From Toxoplasma gondii ME49 (taxonomy: Eukaryota > Apicomplexa > Conoidasida > Eucoccidiorida > Sarcocystidae): 64,000 bases of DNA. Below the pieces are notes generated by a model. That model was given only the letters and a program-made list of their open reading frames with translations. It ran no database searches and was not told the DNA's origin. Within the stretch, counting starts at the first letter, position 1; every line of letters starts with the position of its first letter. Positions 22,588 to 32,356 of this stretch are shown here, in pieces. Position numbers and translations under genes: made by a program. Where the stretch lies: NCBI RefSeq assembly GCF_000006565.2, contig NC_031480.1:140144-204143 (forward strand). The letters run 5' to 3'.

Positions 22588-24063
22588 TGTGAGTGTGTGA
22601 GAAAGAGAAAGAACTCTCAAGGGTGGCTTCTGCCGAGAGGTCGGCTCTGCACAAAGACGCCAGGAGTCGCACGAAAGCGAGTCGAATTCTACCGTTCCAC
22701 ACCCGCGACGGGGGACTGGAAAACACTGCGAAACTTGCGCTTTTGAAAAACGAACTTTTAAAGTGCAGCACGCATTCAGAAAAGTTGTCGCAGACCTGTG
22801 CCACCCTCCGGAGTGCGTCGCACTATTTCCTGACACGCAACATCAGTCCGAGCCACCCCAGCGGCGCCCGTCCTTGTCCTGTCCCATCCGCGTGTATTCT
22901 GCAAAAAGGGGGTGTAGTGCCGCGCGCCGAGAGACCGTGGGTGCTGTGGCTAGGAAGGCGAAGCGACCGCGCCTCTCTTCGACACCGAAGCGCCGTGCTC
23001 TCGCACAACATCTCCGTCTGCTGCAAAAACGCTGCCAGTCTTTCCACAGAAAAACCTCAAATCGCAAATCTCCACGCCAACTTCGGCGCATTTCCGCCAA
23101 CAGAGTCTGCTGTGCAGACAGACGCCCTTTCGTAGGACCACCAGCTCTTTCAACCGTTTAGGTGCGCCGCCGCTGTGCGGTGCTATATACAGCTTAGACG
23201 CGGCAACAGGACTGTGTCCTATTACGGACCGACAGAGAAAGAGAATCTCTAGCTGTTCTTTTAAATCAACGCCATAAACTCTCCTCTATTATATTACCCA
23301 CCACCGCCGTTCTGCAGTGGGCTCAGAGATTCAACGAAGACAGTACGCACGCGTTTAGATAGCGACGAACTCGAGGAAACACGAAGTCGACCTGGTGCAC
23401 CAAGAAGGGACGCCCGGTGCCAGGCACGTTAGCTAATCACATAGTACAGTAAGATCCGACCATGATCACCGTAGGGCTACGCTTTTGCCGCAAAAAGACC
23501 AAGTCTACACGGTTAAATTCTCTTGTACAGTGACGGTTTGGTGTTGCTGCGCGGTATATTCACTAGATACAACGGTTCGCTGTAGAAGGTGTAAGGCTGG
23601 GCACACCTCCAGGAGCACCCCTTCTCTCTTTGCGTTTTTGTGGAAACCCTCAAGCCACAACTTGGTGAAGGCATTTCATTTTCACACTCGTCTACAGGCT
23701 CACTCGTCTTTCCGCGTTTGGAAGGCCGTCGAAGGGCAGAGTTCCTTACACACAAGCCAACACATTCAGGAACCTTGGGTTCTCCCATTCCCCGTATATA
23801 AGCCGACATACCTCGGGGCTTTTTCTCGGAAGCCGAGGGCCGAATGGACTTCTTTGTATTTTGGCGGTACGCTGTGTCTGCTTGAATCGCATCTTCTGAG
23901 GCAGAACGCGAATGTGGGCTTCAGCATGCGCGTGTTTTCGCAGAGGGCGTGCCATTGTGCGATGAGCTCCATTTTTCTTGCTCTCTGTGAGTAGTCCTCG
24001 GTTTTCTTCCGAACTTTCCCCACTCTTTTGAGGCCGCGAAAACTCCGCTTTCTTGCTATCACA
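22588..24063. promoter_or_regulatory. Shared divergent promoter region, H2A.Z and eL43
   Basis: These 1476 bases separate the start codons of two divergent, presumably highly expressed housekeeping genes. No coding frame with a family match is present. AGCATGCG at 23923-23930 differs by one base from the TGCATGCG motif described upstream of coccidian housekeeping genes (recalled knowledge). A pyrimidine-rich stretch just before the eL43 ATG is consistent with initiator-type 5' ends in this group. Exact start sites cannot be read from sequence alone. Confidence 0.5.
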
Positions 24064-26336
24064 ATGGCGAAGCGCACGAAGAAGGTAGGGTCCAGACTTT
24101 TGTAAAAATCGCGGAGAACACGGGAAACGGTGTGGGGGGGTGGGAATGGTTTGCAGAGCCTTTGCCGGAAAGGGAACTTCCGGCGCTTTTTTCCCTTAGT
24201 CGAATGCAAGATGTCGTTTTTCGAGAAGTTCCTTCTACCTGCTTCTCAAAAAACGGTACCGCTTTCCTCGTTTCGTCGCCCGTCTTGTCTCTTTTCCGGC
24301 CCTTTTTCGGGGTTCTCGAGCACACCTGCTAAGTTGCGGTCCACTTGACATTCTTCTTCACTTCCACCTCATCATTCTTCCAGAGAAACGGGGCATCTTT
24401 TGGAGAAGCGATTGGTTTTCAGCGGCTGCCCAGCCGCCAGTGAGACTTTGCGGTGCCCCCGCGGCGGGGAAAGCCTCTCGGATCGTTCCCAGTTTTTCCC
24501 GAGCTTCACGTTGATCTTTGTACCTTCACGCATTTCTGTTGCACCGAGTGTTTCTCGACATTCTCTGTGCCTTGTGTCAAAAATATGTCGTGGTTTCTTT
24601 CTTCACGCGCTGCAGCTGCTGTCCTATGACCGCGTGTGTTTCTTGAGCAGCTGGGGCCTGATGGGAGAGAGAGGGTCACGCGTCTTGGGTTCGGTTCTCT
24701 CTTTAATGCTTTCACCTTAGCATTTTTCCTGCTTGAGAAAGATGGATTCGTGAGGAACGGGGGAAAAGAGCAACACCGCGAAGCTCTCCGCTTTACGCAC
24801 ATCTGTGCCTCTACAGGGAACGACAGTGCCTGCATGGAGCAAGTGTGTTTGCATGTATATAGAATGTTCGAGGAAGCAGCAGCAAATGCTCGTGTCTGGA
24901 CCCGCTTGCACAGGCAGGCATGTCGCCATCTGGAGTAACCGCCAATCTTCACGCTCAAGCATGACTAGAAAAGGAGTCTGTCGTTTATGTGTATGTAGGT
25001 CTATACATGCATGTGAGCGAACGTCGTTGGCTGCATGTGTATGTGCGAAAGTGTAGATTTCGGGGTCTAAGTCGCACTCTCCAAGAGCGTCTTTTCGAGT
25101 GCTTCTGCCACTTTGGGGGCAAACCTGCACGGGGCGTTCCAACGGGGTGCAACATCGAGATGCCTGTTTCGTCTTCGGCGCTTCGAAAACGCTGCATTTC
25201 TTCTCCCAGGAAGTTTCGAGTGCATGCGTTGGTTTGAGCCGGAACATCTCCTGTGTGTGCCGAAACCGAGTGGCGGGACTCGAGTCTCGGGCAAACGTCC
25301 TGACAGACACAGAGGCCCTCGTCGCCGCGTCTTGTTTCTCCTGTGTTTCTTGGTGGATGTTTCGTCTCTCTTCTTCCACGAGTTGTGGAAACAGGATCTC
25401 TTCACACGGTCCTCTGCGTGTCTCGCCTCCACAGAAGAGGGGGACTTTAGCGGCTTCCTCGCATTCGAGGAAAGGCCGGCTCTTCCTCAGCCTTGTCTTT
25501 CAAACATGTCTTCTCTGTGTGTCTGCAAACTGCCCGGGGAAGTGGAGAACGCGTTTTGCGTGTGACCTGAAGGCAGGGAGACGCAGCAGTGCGTCGCTTC
25601 GTTTTCGGCTCTGAGCGCAACCATGGAGAAGACGCGTGACTTCCTTGTCGCTGTGCAGGTCGGAGTCGTCGGCAAATACGGCACTCGCTACGGCGCTTCC
25701 CTCAGGAAGCAGGTGAAGAAGATCGAGCTGCAACAGCATGCCAAGTACTCCTGCCCCTTCTGTGGAAAGGTCAGTGCATTTGCTCTCGAGGGAGGCGGCG
25801 CGTCTCCACCTACGCGGGTGAACGCAGCGGTTGTCTCTCTCAGGCTCCGGCTGCTGCGAGCGCTCTGCACAGAAGTAGCCAGGGTCTCGGAGGCGTCCTT
25901 GAGGGAAGAGAGAACTGCAGAGTCTGCGACAGATACTTCCTCATGCGTACGCACATCTCGTCGAGACCTCGGTTCACGAATCGCGCCTCTCCACGTCGGA
26001 GGGTGGACACTGCGTCTGTCGCGGCCGTCATGTGGAGGGCAAGGAACCTTTCGCGGCCCGAGTCTCTCGCTCTGTCGTTCTCTCACTCTCTCGCTCTCTC
26101 ACTGTCTCAGTCACTCGTTCTCTCGCTCTCTCACTCACTCTGGCCGTCTCGCTGTGCTGCTTTCGCTGCTTGTGCAGATGGCGACGAAGCGACAAGCAGT
26201 GGGCATTTGGAAATGCCGCGGGTGCTCGAAAGTGATGACTGGAGGAGCGTGGACGCTTCAGACGGCCGCTGCCGCCACTGTGCGCTCGACCGTCGCTCGT
26301 CTGCGCAAGCAGGCAGGTGAGGCGCAGGCGGCCTAG
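24064..26336 (+). CDS. RPL37A: 60S ribosomal protein eL43 (L37A)
   Basis: Exons 24064-24084 (Met-Ala-Lys-Arg-Thr-Lys-Lys), 25659-25769 and 26178-26336 join in phase 0 with AAG|GTAGGG, GTGCAG|GTC, AAG|GTCAGT and GTGCAG|ATG. The product is 96 residues, close to the usual 92. Hallmarks are [13 protein letters not shown] after the basic start, a four-Cys zinc ribbon (CPFC and CRGC), RQAVGIWKC, and [11 protein letters not shown] near the C terminus. It is a large-subunit protein near the E-site side of the ribosome. The first exon codes only seven residues, and its 1.57-kb intron is long for so small a gene. The second intron holds a TCTCTC-type repeat. Confidence 0.98.
26050..26150 (+). repeat. 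TCTCTCGC/TCTCTCAC octamer-like repeat in eL43 intron 2
   Basis: Imperfect tandem octamers (tctctcgc, tctctcac, tctcagtcac) form a roughly 100-base pyrimidine tract upstream of the third exon and end about 28 bases before the acceptor. It may act as an extended polypyrimidine tract. Confidence 0.7.
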
Positions 26337-26752
26337 GGGATGGTTTCAGCTCTTTCGGTCGAGGAGGCGCGTTCCGCGAGCTCGCGTTTCTGTTCGTGTG
26401 TCGCCTCCCAGACGGCGACGGAACGCAGAGGTCGAGCGAAAGAGCGGGGGAAAAAAGAGTCGCCTGAAGCCTGCAAACTCGCAAGTGCCTGCTTTGTTTC
26501 GTCTCTCACCTGATGGTTAAACTCGCGTCTCTTCTTAACTCGTCGCTTCTTCTCGAACTCCGACACAAAGCAAGCCGACAGTCGCGCTGACGCTCCATGC
26601 AGACACTCGAAAATACCCGCCTCCTCACGTAGTGACCTTCAGAACTGCGTTGAAATACACAGTCCTGCATACACGCGATGAGAGAGTGACAGGAAGAAGT
26701 CGCTCCGCCCGTCGAGGATTCGGAGGAGCTGAATCTTGCCGTGGCAGGTACC

Positions 26753-26922
26753 GGTGTGTGTGTGTGTGTGTGCCAAAAAGCCAAATACGTGAGAAAATGT
26801 GCAGGTACATATATATATATATATATATATAAATATATATGTATATAGATAGTTAGAGAGATACAGACACATGCAGATATGAAAAAGGATGGAGGCACAC
26901 ATGTATATATATATATATATTT
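26753..26922. repeat. (TG)n and (TA)n microsatellites
   Basis: A (TG)10 run is followed about 35 bases later by a (TA)n run with single-base interruptions, and then by a second (TA)n run at 26902-26922. It lies in the 3' flank of eL43. Confidence 0.9.
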
Positions 26923-28421
26923 ATATATGCAGACTCATGGAAACATGCAAAGGTGTGGATGCGTCTAAAACAATAGAGCTGCAGGCACATGAAGATATGT
27001 TAGAGAAAGAAGAGAAGCCTAGGTAGGGTCGGCGAGACACGCCCTCGAGCTGTTAGTCTCCACATGCCTTCTTAGTTTAGGTTGAGGAGCTGTTTGCTTA
27101 GACAACTTCTACCATCACGGTTATGAGCGCGGCCGACTGAGAAGTCACTGTGCTGCGGAATTGTGACCTGTGGGTTCACGTCTGAGGGCTAAGAGAAATC
27201 GAGTGCAAATCTCGCGACTGCATCCGTTTAGATTAAAGACTCGGTTCTTTAACCACAGCTGGTTCCGTTGCACACTGAGGAGCACACCGTGTTCGTCGAT
27301 TGTGCCCAGGTCAGAACTTGCGAAGACGAGTGCAGGGCTGCTTTGCTTCGGCATGAGTGCACAAGCTTGCACGGAGAACCGTTTTTAGAACTGTTTGTGT
27401 GGGATTCGCGGAAGAACCGACCGACAGAGGACGGCCTGGAGCCTTTGATGGCTTCCGCGTTGCGGCCAGGAGCTTTGCGGTCCGGAGAGAGAGAGCGATA
27501 CACCTGTTTTCCTCACTTCTCTTGGGGAAAGTGACGGAGAAAAGGCGAAACTCTTGACACGGGGAAGTGCGGACCTTCGAGGCACACGCTCGTGAAGGAA
27601 CTTCTGTTCACAATATACACCGCATAGCGTCCCCTCCAGTCGAGACACTTTGACGCGTAACTACGGAATGACACGGATGAGATTTTCCACGTTTGTCTGG
27701 AGTGCGACCAAAGCGTTGTTGCACTCCATCAACGCCTACGGGTGTTTAGCGTCTCTTTCGAGCCGGAGCGAAGGCATACAACGGAACTCCGCGCTTCCAG
27801 GGTGCGAACTTCTTCGCAGGGCTGCTGAGGAGTGCCTCGACGAACAGGGAAGAAAAAAGTCGCCAGCTACACAGATTTTAAAACTTGAAGAGGCGACGGA
27901 AAGGGTGCACTTGTACCATCCGTCACTGACAGAAAAGGTGAAAGGTAGCTTCGCCAGCCGTACCTTCATCTGCAGGGGCTCGAGAATCCTTTAAAAAATG
28001 CCAGTGGCAGGCGTGGAAATCCCTTGTAATAACGAGCCGCACTTCGAAGACACAGTCAGGGAAAACTCTTTGAATTTCCTCGCGCATACGTGGATAGATG
28101 CGTAGATCTTTGCACACACAGGTAAAGAAGTCATGTGGAGAGGCACATAGACTATATTTCTTGAGCTTCTCTCCTTTCTGTGCGGAGACTGGGAAACAGC
28201 CCACGTGTATCGAGAAGAAAGCTGTTGTTCTTCACAAGAAAAGCGAACGGTTCACGACCCACTTTTTCGCCCACTGGCGAACAAACACAAAAAACCAGCA
28301 AAAACTTTCAGTTTCCTGGCCCCTGCTCCAGCCTCTGCATTTTTCCTCGCACTTCCACAAACACCCGAAACGACTGAACACAACCAAAGACATCCCGCAC
28401 TTCTCTGTCTCTTCTCGACAA

Positions 28422-28495
28422 TATATAAATATATAAATATATATAAATATATATATATATATATAAATATGTATATATATGTATATATATCTATA
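28422..28495. repeat. (TA)n microsatellite with ATAAATA interruptions
   Basis: About 74 bases of TA dinucleotides with regular aaata and gtata interruptions, in intergenic DNA. Confidence 0.9.
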
Positions 28496-28969
28496 GATAG
28501 AAATGGAAACGTTTATCTGAGTAAGGATTTTTCTGTAGGAACTCTGGGAGACAGGCAGAACTCTTTGCTTGCATGCGACCCGCGAGCCGGAGAGGGAATT
28601 TTCCGAGTTCCCTCGAGATCACGGTTCTTGTCTTTTTCGAGCACCAAACTGCCCCCGTCGGTTCGACACTCGTTACAGACTTCCAGATCGACCGAAACCG
28701 TGTACATACACATCGACGCGTGCATGCGCATATCAACGCATCTGAAAGACGCGCAGATTTTCGCACTTTTTTAGAAGCATATGCGTTCACTTTCCTGGCG
28801 CCAGGCTTTGCCCGACTGTTCAGATGGGTCCACATGCTCGCGCTTCCCAAAGAAGAGGTCTTTTTTGCGAAAGTTGTCCCCTAGGAAAAAAAGACGCGTC
28901 TTGCCCAGGCGAGCGTAGAGGCGCTGTAGAGACGTCCTGCACGAAGCAGCTGCAGTTTTGGCGAAAAAT

Positions 28970-30773
28970 TCAAACCACCGGACTTGGCTCGGCCATGGCA
29001 AACGCCTTCGCAGCAGCTAAAGCGCCTGAAGCACCCGCCTGCGCTGGCTGAGCTTCTCCACTCTTCACCTCCCGCAAATGCGCGCCCTTTGAAGCTGTTG
29101 AAGAGGAAGAAAACTGCGAAGAAGACTGAGAAGAAAACTGCGAAGAAGACTGCGAAGAAGATTGCGAAGAAGACTGAGAAGGGATTCTTTGTTGGGCGTA
29201 AGGGCGTTCTACGCGAGCTTGTTCCACTCGAGACCGAAGCGAAGAAAGCGTTTCTCTCAGAGTCTCGTTCTCTCGCTGGAGAGACAAGTTCGACATGCGT
29301 GCAGCTTCCACCTGGTACGTTAAGTCTGCGGCAAAAGCAAGGAAAAGAGAAGAAATTCGAGCAAGAAGGGAGTGTGGGGACCAGTCTCTCCTGAAAACGA
29401 CTAATGCAGGACCGACAGAGGAAGCATGTGCGAAGAGCAACGAACTCAGTGAATCTCAGCATTCTCTGCAGACACCAGCCGCCGCATCTAGAGTTCTCCC
29501 GCGACCTCCCTTGCTTCGTGATCTCCTCGTTTGCTTTTCCTCTACCTGCCTTGTGCAGTTTCTCCGACCTGCGCAAGCCTTTTTTCTCTGCTGCGACAGA
29601 GCACTCGTGTCTCACCTGTGAGGAGCGTCTGCAGATCGAGGACTCTCTGAACGATAGATTCATCCGTCATTCTGAACATCCACAAGTGACCCACTCGCAC
29701 AGCCTGCACAAGCTTGCAAGCGTCCCCAAGAGACGGAAGTCTCTCGGTCTTTTGCCCGGTAAAAACGAAAACAACAAGCAAGTCTGAGAGTTCCTTTCCT
29801 CGTTTTCGTTTACCTTCCCTCCCCCCGGATCCCACACAAAGAACAGACATATCCCGACATGAAACAACGCCTCTCTCCCCTGTCTCTAAACCTTCTTCCT
29901 TCTCGTCTTTTCCTTCCCTCTCCTTCTCCCTCTCTTCTTCTTCCTCCCCTTCCTCTTTCCTCGACCTCCGTATCCACGCTCGACGTCGGATAAATAGATA
30001 TTCCTTTGCTGGCAATCCAAGAAATGGCACATCTGTGTGTATCTGTTGCTTCCACGTTAAATGACACACGACCGCGCGAACGTAAAAAAACATGATATTT
30101 CTGGATATCCACATATATAATATGTATACATATATACATACACACATATACATATACATATATATATATATATCTTGCATGGTGAAGAAAAAAAGATTTG
30201 TTAAATTGCGTAGAGAACACAATTTCCTTCTCCCTACGTTGCGAGCGTTTCGCGATCGAGGACTTGAAGGAGATCTCCGGCAGAAGTCTGCAGATCGACT
30301 CCGAGCTGAGCAGCGATGTGGTGGAGATCGACTTCGGCTTTCTCTGCTGCTTCTTCTCTCTCTTCCGTTTCCCCCTCTCTCTGCTCTGTCTCCTCCTTGC
30401 TCTTCTCTTCTGGGAGTTGGCCTGCGGGTGTTTTCTCTCCCTGACAAGCTACTTCCTGTCTCAGAGTCTCTTCTTGCGAACCGCGAGACCCTCCGCAGGC
30501 ACCCTCGTCGCTTTCCGACTCTTCCTCGTTTCCTTCGCGTTCCTTCTCTTCTTTCTCCTTTTCTGCTCGTCCTTCGCATTTATCTGGCAACTCTGTGTTC
30601 GTGAGAGGAGAAGAAGAGGAAGAAGACGCAGAGAGAGAAGAAGAGGAAGAAGACGCAGAGAGAGAAGAAGAGGAAGAAGAAGCAGAGGGAGAAGAAGAGG
30701 AAGAAGCAGAAGGAGGTGAAGAAGAGGAAGAAGAAGAGAGAGCAGAGGAGGGAAGAGACGCAGTTGCTTCCAT
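28970..30773 (-). CDS. Ser-rich coiled-coil protein, function unknown
   Basis: Exons 30238-30773, 29616-29740 and 28970-29325 join in phase (AC|GTAGGG, G|GTGAGA; acceptors GAGAG and CCGCAG), giving 338 residues from ATG 30771-30773. Order of regions: residues about 5-60 are poly-Ser with Leu-Ser-Ala spacers; 60-145 are Glu/Lys-rich; 146-179 carry a helical segment (LHHIAAQLGVDLQTSAGDLL). The second exon codes SLGDACKLVQAVRVGHLWMF and ESIVQRVLDLQTLL. The third codes a leucine-heptad coiled coil (SLQRENETLRETLSSLRSRV), then Ser-Ser-Ser-Gln repeats and an Ala-rich end. I do not recognise the family. The second exon acceptor is weak (AAAAGACCGAGAG), and the stop at 28970 could be preceded by another splice. 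It shares a poly-Ser repeat type with the plus-strand gene starting at 32357. Confidence 0.68.
29094..29182 (-). repeat. 12-bp tandem repeat coding Ser-Ser-Ser-Gln/Phe
   Basis: Units of type gaagaagactgc / gaagaaaactgc are repeated about seven times. On the sense (minus) strand they code Gln-Ser-Ser-Ser in the C-terminal part of the coiled-coil protein. Confidence 0.8.
30110..30178. repeat. (TA)n microsatellite in the first intron of the coiled-coil gene
   Basis: Roughly 65 bases of TA units mixed with catata interruptions, lying about 60 bases downstream of the exon 1 donor on the minus strand. Confidence 0.85.
30600..30745 (-). repeat. 27-bp-type poly-Ser minisatellite, coiled-coil gene exon 1
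   Basis: Units of gaagaagaggaagaagacgcagagaga and close variants repeat about five times. On the coding minus strand each reads Ser-Leu-Ser-Ala-Ser-Ser-Ser-Ser-Ser. The unit length and composition match the larger array at 33475-33935. Confidence 0.8.
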
Positions 30774-31376
30774 TTTGTCGCTCTCTTAGGGAGAAGGTAG
30801 AGGAACGAAGAAGGCGAGTGATTCCTCCAAAGAGAGAAAAGAGGAGAGAACAAGAGAGAGATCCGGAGAGAAAACGAAGGAATACGGGAGGACAAGAAAG
30901 AAGGGAGGAGAGAGGTAAGCAGAGAAATTAGGAGAGAAGAAAGAGAATGAGGGAGACTACAAAAGAAGAAAGACTATGGGAGAAAAAGAGAAGAAGAGAA
31001 TGGCAGCAGCGGGCAGAAGAGGAGCGAAGGAGGACGACGACGATCGGCGGAAGCGAATATGGAGATAGGCGACGAGGAACGGCTTTCTTTGTTTCATCAG
31101 AAGCGAAGAAGGAAGCAAAAGAATTGATTCGAAAGGAAAACTTCAAATGCAAGGAAAAGTGTAGAAGACGCCAAAGTCCGCTTTTCGCCGGTGCCTCGGT
31201 GTCTTCCAAAAAAGCGCTCACGTAAGACACCCGCTTTCGTTTTCGAGCGCTGTTTGTGAGTCATGCATCTCTCTCTGTTCTCGTGTATTTATTAATGACC
31301 TTTTATTTTTCTTTCTCCCCTCTCTTTTCCTCCTTTCTCGTCTTCTCCCGCCTTCGCCGTCTCTCCGAACCTACGC

Positions 31377-31391
31377 GGGGGGGGGGGGGGC
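31377..31391 (+). repeat. Poly-G tract
   Basis: About 15 consecutive G residues in the intergenic region. Such a run could form a G-quadruplex on the plus strand and is a typical site for length errors. Confidence 0.85.
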
Positions 31392-31914
31392 AGCTGGCGC
31401 TAGAAGCCACCGGCCGAGATTTTTTCCTGCGAAAAGAAGAAGCAGAAAACGCAGATTTTCGTGTCTTTTCTCCATTTTTCGTCTCTTCAACGAAGAGACT
31501 CGCGCAAGAAGGCGATGGTCAAGAGGGTGAAGACTCCGAGCGCCAGTGCCCTTCGTTTCCTCTCCGTTTCTTTCCTTTTTCTCTCTTTTTCCGCTCGATC
31601 TGCCCTTCCACTGCAGCCTTGACGTTTCACGAACAGACTGAGCTACGCGTTTCCAGAAGGCAGGCTCAGAGAACAGAGCGGCTTCCCTCTCTTTCAGAGC
31701 GACGTTTGTTCTGCCCACCTAGACAGATGCAGCATTCTTCTCGACGACAAAACTTCCCTCTCTCTCCAGGGCGCCTGCCCTCCCTCCTCTGTGACTGAGC
31801 AGCTCCATGCACACACCCTTCTGTGCGCGGATGCGGAAATCGATTTACTTACACATTTATCGATTTATTTATATATTTAGATATGCGTGCAAAGGGAGAC
31901 AAATCTCGCATGTG

Positions 31915-31951
31915 TATGCATATATATACAAATATATACAAATATATACAA

Positions 31952-31990
<39 letters not shown>

Positions 31991-32005
31991 TGTATATGTA
32001 TATAA
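31915..32005. repeat. (TA)n microsatellite with ATACAAATA units
   Basis: Three copies of atatatacaa are followed by pure TA runs and by gtatatgtata variants, upstream of the plus-strand Ser/Glu-rich gene. Confidence 0.9.
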
Positions 32006-32356
32006 TTGTATATTTGCGTACCATGGATGCTCAAGTGTACGTATGAAGAGGGACACAGATTTCTGGGTGTTTTGTGTACATGCACAAATCCATAGATGAC
32101 TATGTATACATATACATCTATATACATGACTATCTATCTAGAGATATATGTATATATGCAGTAGCTGTAGAAGGTAGCAAATGGGTGCATCGTCTGTTTT
32201 TCGGCGCAGACGTTTCTGCTTGCGGATCCACATGTCGCGCCAAGAGCTGCAGCAGCTGTATGGATAAACGCGTTTCAAGTCTCCACCCGGAAGTATTTTT
32301 TCATACAAGCTGTACAAGGCGCAAACTCCGTGAGAAGCCTTTCCCCTACCTCCGCA

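Larger units (their letters stand above)
26337..28969. other. Intergenic region between convergent eL43 and the coiled-coil gene
   Basis: This holds 3' flanks, a (TG)n run at about 26753-26772, and (TA)n microsatellites at 26808-26841, 26902-26922 and 28422-28495. Open frames (for example 27650-27994 plus, 28205-28774 plus) have no family match, and some run through the TA repeats. I see no supported gene or structural RNA. Confidence 0.6.
30774..32356. other. Divergent intergenic region, coiled-coil gene / Ser-Glu-rich gene
   Basis: Holds two starts facing away from each other. Bases 30780-31060 are purine-rich on the plus strand. A homopolymer of about 15 G lies at 31377-31391. TA microsatellites occur at 31865-31885 and 31915-32005, with smaller TA stretches at 32100-32160. 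Frames here have no recognisable product. Confidence 0.55.

Noticed and set aside
25623..25658. ATG-started extension [12 protein letters not shown] before eL43 exon 2
   Set aside because: This is intron sequence read through the acceptor. The true N terminus MAKRTKK lies at 24064-24084 and matches the family.
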